From positions 2,533,299-2,597,298 of the forward strand of contig NW_017803854.1 of assembly GCF_001625305.1 (NCBI RefSeq): a stretch of DNA of 64,000 nt. Reading direction: 5' to 3'. The notes below the pieces were generated by a model, which saw only the letters and a program-made list of their open reading frames with translations, was not told the DNA's origin and did not search any database. The stretch is from Branchiostoma belcheri. Its lineage: Eukaryota; Chordata; Leptocardii; Amphioxiformes; Branchiostomatidae. Below are positions 57,801 to 64,000 of the stretch, one piece after another. How positions within the stretch are numbered: position 1 is the stretch's first letter; each line of letters begins with the position of its first letter. A program made the position numbers and the translations under genes.

Positions 57801-60725
57801 GTCACAACCACATGGAAAAAATATTTCAGACTTTCCCTGTCTGACCTTTTTTTAATATATCCTCTTGTCATTCTGCCTGTCAATCTGTTTGCTTTTAGGA
57901 TCTTCTTCCTGCAGACTTTTTGTCGGAGGTGTCACATGTGGACTACAAGTCTCCGGTTACCAAAATCAATGGTAGGTTGTGCTATATACACATGTAGACT
58001 GGTTGGACCATTCACAAGTGTTTCCCAATTGTAATTACTAGTATGACAGTCTGAAGAATTGATACTTATATGTAAAGGTACATGACAAGTTATACGTAGA
58101 TTTTCTTTATACATGTACAAATACATTGTAGACTGGTTACGAGACTCAGTGTGCGTGTTTACCAATCATATACAGTCCGAAGAATCAATGACTATTAGGT
58201 ACACTTAAGTACACTACAGTTTTATAATATACTATATAATCATGTACATAATGTATTTAGCTTTGTTCGATCTTAGTTGTTATAGACAATTCCTGTACTT
58301 TTGTTGTGTCAATGAAGAATCTCTATACAAAATGTATCTTAACTTTTTTTTTAAAAGCCATTATCAGTTATTCTTAACAATTGCTGCTCTGATCTTGTTT
58401 CTGCACAGTTGCAGTCAACCAGCTCCCGAACTTCAAGGCAGCGCCGAACACTGCCGACAACACCCCCCTCCCTCACCACAGGTGCACCATCCACCTCAAC
58501 TGTGAGGACTCTGCTCTCATCGACGACGCTTACCACGATGCAGTGGTGCATGGGATACCTTCAAAGAAGTTAGTTATAAATAATAGAAATGTTGTTATAA
58601 ATTTTGATAATTTGAGTCAAGTTTATATAGTACAGGAACGTGCAGCTCATAGTACCAGTTTTTATTATATCTGGCATACTTTGACTGTATTACTGTAAAT
58701 TGTAGTTGTTTGAGTGTAATAACCCTGATAATTTGTTGTGTTATTATATCTTTTTAACCTTAAGTTGTATATTGTTTAAGTTTATAATAATTTATGTATT
58801 ATCAGCACCATAATGCAGTCTTAGGACTGACTGCAAGTGTAATATGTGCGTATGAAATGTCAAATAAACAATTCATATATACCCAGTGAGTGTACAAGGA
58901 CTTTGGCAGAACATAATGCACCTGTGTGAAACCTGGATTTTTCAGTTTCAGTTGGATGTTTGGTCAATGTTGCATCAGAATTTTGCCAGTTACAGACTAT
59001 CTTTTCCGACACAGCATTTGAAAACTGAAGATGGGATGTTATCTACCTGTACCAACAATTCTAGATTTCCTCAATTATGCAAATAATCTTCTAATTGGCA
59101 TTATTTGTATTTCAAAATACTTTTAACTTGATGAGTTACTTTTAGGTTTCTATAGTTTCTGTGTTTCAAGTTGAGATTAGATTTTTCGTTTCCCTTCAGG
59201 CCGGTTATAGAGATGTGCATCCCTTCCTCCCTGGACCCTACCATTGCTCCAGCGGGGTGCCACGTGGTCACCCTGTTCACCCAGTACACACCGTATCACA
59301 GGAAGGATGGTAGGGAGTGGGACGATCAGGCCAGGAATGAGTACGCTGACAGAGGTAAAGTTACCTACACCAAGAATTATTATACATGTATCATAATGTT
59401 ATTCTGCATCTGGTACAATTATCACAACATTTGAATTCATTGTGTCATGGTATCTGAGGGCTGAAATGCCTTCAAGTAGTAACAATGTACTCAGTTTTGG
59501 AATGACTAGATCTCTTTTTTGTTTTATTACAGTCTTTTCCTCATTATATTTAATATAATTATATAACCATCACATTTCTATCATAATAAGTAGCATATCA
59601 CATGTTATCATAATAATTATGTCATTGTTTTTAGTTTCTTATGATGTAGTTATTCAGACTTGATAAATGTGAGGAAGTGTCTTTGACTTAGCTGTGTTTT
59701 GTTGTATTTCAGTTTTTGACAACATTGAAGACTATGCCCCGGGATTTAAGGCCAGTGTGGTGGGGAGAGACATCCTGACTCCTCCTGACTTGGAGAAGAC
59801 GTTTGGCCTCACTGGTGGGGTAAGTAACTGTTACAGTAGTAACCTAACCTTTTTGAGGCTGTAGGGACTAGGTTGTTATCCATTGTGATTAGGGCACGGT
59901 ATTGGAAGGAAAAGCCCATCCTCTCTTCTTCCACTGCCTTCTACCTCCCCAACCAAAGTCAGGTGCCCATTTTACACCTGCGTGGAGTGAGGAAAGTCGT
60001 GTTAAGTCCATTTCCTAGGGACACAGCGTCTGGCCAGGAATTGAACCCACAACCTTTTTATCTTGTAGGATTGCATTGATTTTTTCTACTGAAATATTCC
60101 TTGCACTTTCATGTACATGTAGTTTGTTAGCCTGGGTGCCATCCTATTTGCTCTGTATACCGGGTCTCCCATACTTGCTCCTTATAAAATATTTTTAGGG
60201 AGCGAGTATGGGAGCTCCAGCATGATGGCACCCAGGCTAGTAGTGTGTCCTGTATTACTAGTACTGTCAAAAGACTATGAGGTTAACTGCCCAAAACGAA
60301 CAGTATGGCTCATTCAAGACAAGACAAATCAGTTTGTCCTGTATAAAGATGCTAAATTGTGCATGTTCTACTTGACTTTCAGAACATCTTCCATGGTGCG
60401 ATGTCTCTGGACCAGCTGTACCAGTCTCGCCCCGTGCCCAGCTTCGGCAACCACCGATGTCCCATCAAGGGTCTGTACCTGTGTGGCAGTGGCGCACACC
60501 CGGGTTAGTCTCACTGTTTATGTTAAATTTACGTTTGTTAAACCAGTACAGATGTTTAAGTACAGGTACAGGTACCAGTACAGAGGTTAAGGTACACGTT
60601 CAAAGGTTTTGGTACACATGTAATGTTACAGTAGTGATGTTTGTGTTTATTTTGCAGGGGGAGGGGTGATGGGAGCAGCAGGGAAGAACGCTGCAACTGT
60701 GGCTCTTGCTGATCTCAGAAGATGA
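51872..60725 (+). CDS. PYROXD2: PYROXD2 (pyridine nucleotide-disulphide oxidoreductase domain 2), complete (579 aa, 16 exons)
   Basis: Exons: 51872-51989, 52441-52460 (20-nt microexon), 52914-53007, 53496-53569, 53860-54012, 54815-54968, 55493-55554, 55861-55958, 56537-56678, 57353-57493, 57899-57971, 58409-58568, 59200-59354, 59713-59819, 60383-60503, 60658-60725. Total 1740 nt; human is 581 aa. The N-terminus is Arg-rich ([13 protein letters not shown]), consistent with mitochondrial import. The FAD-binding Rossmann motif is IIVGGGHNGLVAAAYL, then [58 protein letters not shown] and [17 protein letters not shown] are family hallmarks of this phytoene-desaturase-like oxidoreductase. All introns are GT-AG except 55555-55860, which is bounded by AT and AC. 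Several introns hold MITEs and tRNA-derived repeats. AATAAA at about 60879. Confidence 0.95.
53025..53240. mobile_element. TAGTCTCCACCAGACT MITE in PYROXD2 intron 3
   Basis: Foldback of about 216 bp with GCCAACTCCCCTGGC..TAGC arms. The flanks GTCAGATAT and TGTCAGATC suggest an imperfect 9-bp target duplication. Confidence 0.85.
54105..54300 (-). mobile_element. Dimeric tRNA-derived SINE-like repeat
   Basis: On the minus strand two tRNA-like units stand in tandem. Unit 1: A-box region GGCTGAGTGGTTAGAGCG (54287-54270) and B box GGGTTCGAACCC (54238-54227). Unit 2: AGCGGAATGGTTTGAGTG (54208-54191) and GGGTTCGAACCC (54158-54147). Spacing of 34-50 bp between boxes fits pol III internal promoters. 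Neither unit shows a clean tRNA cloverleaf acceptor stem, so they are better called SINE monomers than tRNA genes. Confidence 0.6.
55555..55860 (+). other. Probable AT-AC intron of PYROXD2
   Basis: Exon 7 ends ..CCTGCCAACAAG and is followed by ATAAGTATGG. Exon 8 begins ATGTTGGATAAGTGG after CTCCCTTCAC. Joining there gives [15 protein letters not shown], colinear with the family. No GT-AG pair keeps the frame without adding or losing conserved residues. The donor ATAAGT is the U2-type AT-AC form, not the U12 ATATCC form. Confidence 0.75.
56207..56245. mobile_element. Minimal TAGCCTGGGTG..CACCCAGGCTA palindrome
   Basis: Only the two terminal inverted repeats of the element family at 60128 remain, separated by about 5 bp; a solo foldback remnant. 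Confidence 0.7.
56800..57105 (+). mobile_element. 3' end of a non-LTR retrotransposon with a 45-bp internal triplication
   Basis: The frame reads [20 protein letters not shown] then three copies of a 15-residue unit ([15 protein letters not shown]), then [15 protein letters not shown] and a stop, followed by a (ATG)n tail. The ending resembles the C-terminus of LINE ORF2 proteins (GRPR..YI..L..E.L..LA.DR). It lies in PYROXD2 intron 9, same strand. Confidence 0.65.
60128..60239. mobile_element. MITE with TAGCCTGGGTGCCATCC ends in PYROXD2 intron
   Basis: Inverted ends TAGCCTGGGTGCCATC / GATGGCACCCAGGCTA and inner CTCCCATACTTGCTCC mirrored. Flanks TAGTTTGT / TAGTGTGT are similar, possibly an aged target duplication. 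Confidence 0.85.
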
Positions 60726-61870
60726 AGCCCTTTTTAATATAGCGTAAATTGGGAAACTTTTGCGGTGATTTTATTTTCCAGTAGGAGGGAAAGGAAAATT
60801 TTTTCACTGTTTTAAATTTGTGGTTGAAAGTCTTTTAGTACAGTAGTCATACAAGGAAGACATATTCACGGTTAGTAAATAAAACCACCGCAGAAGTTTC
60901 ACAATTTATAATGATTACTACCTTATAGACCTACAATATATATACCTTTTTTTAACTAACTGCAAAAGAAATACCTTATTAGCCTATTGTTGTCCTATTA
61001 TATTATCTTGATTCCATTTTTTACTTCGGATAATTTTAATTTGAAAATGATCCCATGACATCGACTAGATATTTTGTCCATTTTTAAAAATGTAATATGA
61101 ATGTCAGTGTCAAATTTGTATCACTGGGAAATTCAAGTGCAATTGAAAAGTAGATCAAAAGCCCTTTTAATAGTATACTTATAAATGTGCCTTATGTGGC
61201 AGAGAATTTCATTCTCATATTGTAGCCATAGCTAAAGCTGTAGGACTGAAATCAGTTAGGATTTTACCATGGCCAATAATGACTGAAGGAGGCCATATAT
61301 AAGACTTGTATACTATATCTGGTAGATTTGTTTAGGATAGTCTAGTTTTGGTATATCTAGTAGTTTTCATGAATCTGTGATACTGAGTCATGTATTTTAA
61401 TCTCTCTCAAGTAACATTTCAGGGGGACAAGAATCAACAATTAAAAAACAATTTGTAAGCTATAAAAGTCTCTTTTTTACTTTTTTGGTATAAAAGAGTC
61501 ATGTAGGATGGTCTTACATTATATCATAATTAATTATAGGCTCTGATTGAATATATTAAGATATAGCTTATTGTTCAGTCTGTTGATACAATACAACTGA
61601 ATCCAACAACACATCTTGATGAATAGGCAACATATACTCTCTTAAGACATGCAAAGTTCTCTTAACTGTTGACAAAGGCATTCTGGGGTGACAGTATAGA
61701 CTCTATATATTGCACACTCCTTTACCTACAATATCTTCCATCCCATAATACATATATCTTTTCAACATGTTTCTGTGCTTAATAGTTAATGTACATGTTA
61801 GCAATCTACATCTCTTAAATGTGACTGGTTGTTTCAAAACCAAAAGTCCATGCTGATCGGCCGACAGACG
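60726..61870. other. Intergenic between convergent PYROXD2 and REV1
   Basis: AT-rich 3' flanks. AATAAA at about 60879 fits PYROXD2. No coding exon or repeat of note was recognised. Confidence 0.55.
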
Positions 61871-64000
61871 TCACATGACCTTCAGCCTGCCGCCATACAG
61901 TTGTTCCATCACCCTTTGCACACTGCTGATGATGTCCTCCACTGCTCCTCCCCACGTACTCGTGTCTAGCTCTTTGCACAACCTGGAAACAGTTAACAAC
62001 AAAACAGTCCTGATACTACTGCTTGAACAGATTTTTAAGAAGGAACTACAAAATCTTGGTTTGGGATTGGAATACGTTTCCTCAGGCCTTACCCTAAATC
62101 CAAGAGGCCAACTTGTTCAAGGAAGCAGTACTACTACACAAGGGCGCAGTGCACTCCTCCCTGCGTGTCTTACCCCAACTGAGGGGTGTTACACAGTACC
62201 TTTTCAAGATCAAGATCTACATGACAAAAGATGATAATAACAAAATCTGGCATGTTGAGTTTGCAGGTTAGAGATAATATGATAAAGTATCCATTTTCTA
62301 TTCATCATACAACCCCCTCCACGAGTCCAATACACTCACAAAGACCCAAAATGCCCCCCAGAGGTCTGAACATATCATTAAGGCTCACAAAAACCCAAAG
62401 TACTCCCTGGAAGTCTGAAATCTCCAATTCATTGATGCACTGTTGTGTTTCTTTTGACTTTGAATTGAATTTGTTGTGATTCTGTATCCATTTTACAAGA
62501 AATTGGAAAGCCCTTAAAATGTTTTCTAGCTGAAACTACTTCTAAGTTAAACTTGTAAATTGAAAAACTTCTTTACCTCCTGATGTATTTGATGAGCAGG
62601 TCCACAGTCTCCAGGTTACGATCCAGGATCAGCTGATGAAGGTACTGGATAAACTGGTCAACATCTTCTTCCTCTGGGACTTGGAAAAGGTACAGTAGAA
62701 TAGGTCTTAGTCTTAGAAAAAAATGAATCAGGCAAATATTCTGAGAATCAAGAAATTACATTGATGTGACCAATAAATTATACTCACTACAGAGCATCAC
62801 ATTGTTGATTCTTTAAGTTTAAGGCCACACCAATTTAATTTGTTGGTTCTCGGATTTGCCTCTTCGTTTTTTTCTGATTTGCAAAAAAAAAAAAATTGAT
62901 TCTGGTCCTGAATCAACTGAAAAATGCTCATGTTTTGCCCCCCAACAGTTGAGGAAAGTCCTTTTCTTCCTAGTTGTTACAGTTTTCCCATCTATCATTG
63001 CAGTGGTTTGATTAAAAGTTCAAAATTCAATGTTTAAATTTTAACCCAGCCTTTTGTGCTGACTTCATGGCTCATTTTGTAGCATTTAAGCCTATAATAG
63101 GATGCCTAGACCTGTTTTTATTTTTATTTTTTTTCGCCCTGTCGCTTCATATTTTTTCTGAAAAAATCCGAGAACCAACAAATTAAATTGGTGTGGCCTA
63201 AGAACATTACCTCCTTCCAGAATGAATTCAAAAGTATTGATAAATACAACACAAACACACAAAAGCTACCAAAACACAACCTTCTTGGGGAAGGTACATG
63301 TAAATTTTAGTTTGCCTTTTCCAAATTGTAAAATCCCAAGCCAAATATAACTTATCATTAAAAGTCGTGGAATATGCAATATACCTGGACAGGTGTGTGT
63401 CCACTCCTTCAGCAGTTCTTTCACCTCGGGAAGCTCCACCCTGCCACACAGGTGCACCTGCTGCACCTGCACTGGTCTGTCACAGGTGTTTACAGCTACT
63501 TCAGGTGCGGGGTCGGGTACAGGTGCTACAGGCGTAACCTCCAGTTCTCTGCTTGACGTTGTTGCCTTTATGATGAAAGGAAAAGAGGAAAAAGTGTTGG
63601 TTAAATGTTTGTAAAAAATTTTGTATACAAGGGCTGAAGTATACTTTGTTGACAAATTCCTCCATTGCTTATCGAGTCACACAAGGAATATGATGCTTTC
63701 TAAAGTTTGCTATTTGATATTTTCCTTTGATAGAACAACTATGAAATCCACAAGTCAAACTACCATTAAGGGATACATCTGCATCTAGATTATTTTGAAA
63801 AAATCAAAGGAAAACTTACCACATTGTCCCTTGTTTGGTTCCACACCAGCTTCTGTGGACTGAGTCTTTTCTTGGCAGGACTACCAACAGTACCAACAGT
63901 TGCCTTTCTCTTACCAGGACTGTTGTTGGGAGGTTTTCTCCTGGTGTATTTTCTCTTAGCCTTGGGGGGACTGGGTCTCCCTTTGGACTGGCCCAGCAGT
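61871..64000 (-). CDS. REV1: DNA repair protein REV1, C-terminal exons (gene continues beyond window)
   Basis: Exons in transcript order: from beyond 64000 to 63820, 63565-63385, 62673-62577, 61982-61871 (stop TGA). The first is a basic, Pro/Ser-rich linker (KGRPSPPKAKRKYTRRKPP, KKRLSPQKLVWNQTRDNV). The last two and a half encode VELPEVKELLKEW, then EEEDVDQFIQYLHQLILDRN, LETVDLLIKYIRRLCKEL, VEDIISSVQRVMEQLYGGRL and KVM. This is the four-helix REV1 C-terminal domain that binds REV7 (Pol zeta) and the RIR motifs of Y-family polymerases in translesion synthesis in the nucleus. The BRCT and catalytic domains lie outside. The intron 62674-63384 carries a Harbinger-like MITE. GT-AG borders and phases all agree. 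Confidence 0.88.
62823..63198. mobile_element. Harbinger-like MITE (GGCCACACC termini), copy 2
   Basis: Near-identical along its length to 24801-25185, in a REV1 intron. Flanked by TAA on both sides. Ends GGCCACACCAATTTAATTTG and complement. Confidence 0.85.

Overview
The window is animal nuclear DNA. It has short exons with consensus splice sites, single-copy metazoan metabolic and housekeeping genes, short divergent promoters, and a dense load of small foldback (MITE-like) DNA transposons, CR1-like LINE pieces and microsatellites. Gene content, repeat style and codon use fit a cephalochordate (amphioxus, Branchiostoma); that assignment is inference. All products were named by reading translated exons against remembered families; no search was run.

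Layout, left to right. (1) 577-2476 (+): last three exons of a PhoPQ-activated-pathogenicity-related / autocrine proliferation repressor (AprA)-like secreted protein. (2) 3771-11465 (-): complete 14-exon microsomal cytochrome P450 of the CYP3-like clan, with a duplicated, splice-compatible first exon at 10611-10693. (3) 12492-14954 (+): divergent ARF-family small GTPase with Gln71 changed to Arg, a C-terminal extension, and two splice-compatible versions of the P-loop exon. (4) 15862-18616 (-): ribosomal protein L26, with related ~95-nt elements in both coding introns. (5) 18936-27337 (+): short/branched-chain acyl-CoA dehydrogenase (ACADSB), head to head with RPL26 across about 320 bp; intron 1 carries an antisense 5'-truncated CR1-like retrotransposon. 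(6) 28939-32951 (-) and 40947-43907 (+): two ~90% identical, intact class I SAM methyltransferase genes with matching exon structure, arranged as an inverted pair around about 8 kb of repeat-rich DNA. (7) 45190-46680 (+): XK-related membrane protein whose stop codon lies in the first unit of a 169-bp tandem repeat. (8) 47740-50678 (-): NHLRC3-like NHL-repeat protein, whose stop codon lies inside the target-site duplication of a MITE. (9) 51872-60725 (+): complete 16-exon PYROXD2 with a 20-nt microexon and a probable AT-AC intron. (10) 61871-64000 (-): C-terminal exons of the translesion polymerase REV1.

The genes form no operon or single pathway. Mitochondrial metabolism (ACADSB, probably PYROXD2), translation (RPL26), membrane biology (XKR, ARF-like), oxidative metabolism (P450) and DNA-damage tolerance (REV1) are simply neighbours, often in divergent pairs. 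The most notable observations are tandem exon duplications that stay in phase (ARF-like exon 2, P450 exon 1), the AT-AC intron, hammerhead-ribozyme-like motifs in dispersed repeats, the inverted methyltransferase pair, and a transposon whose target duplication supplies a stop codon.
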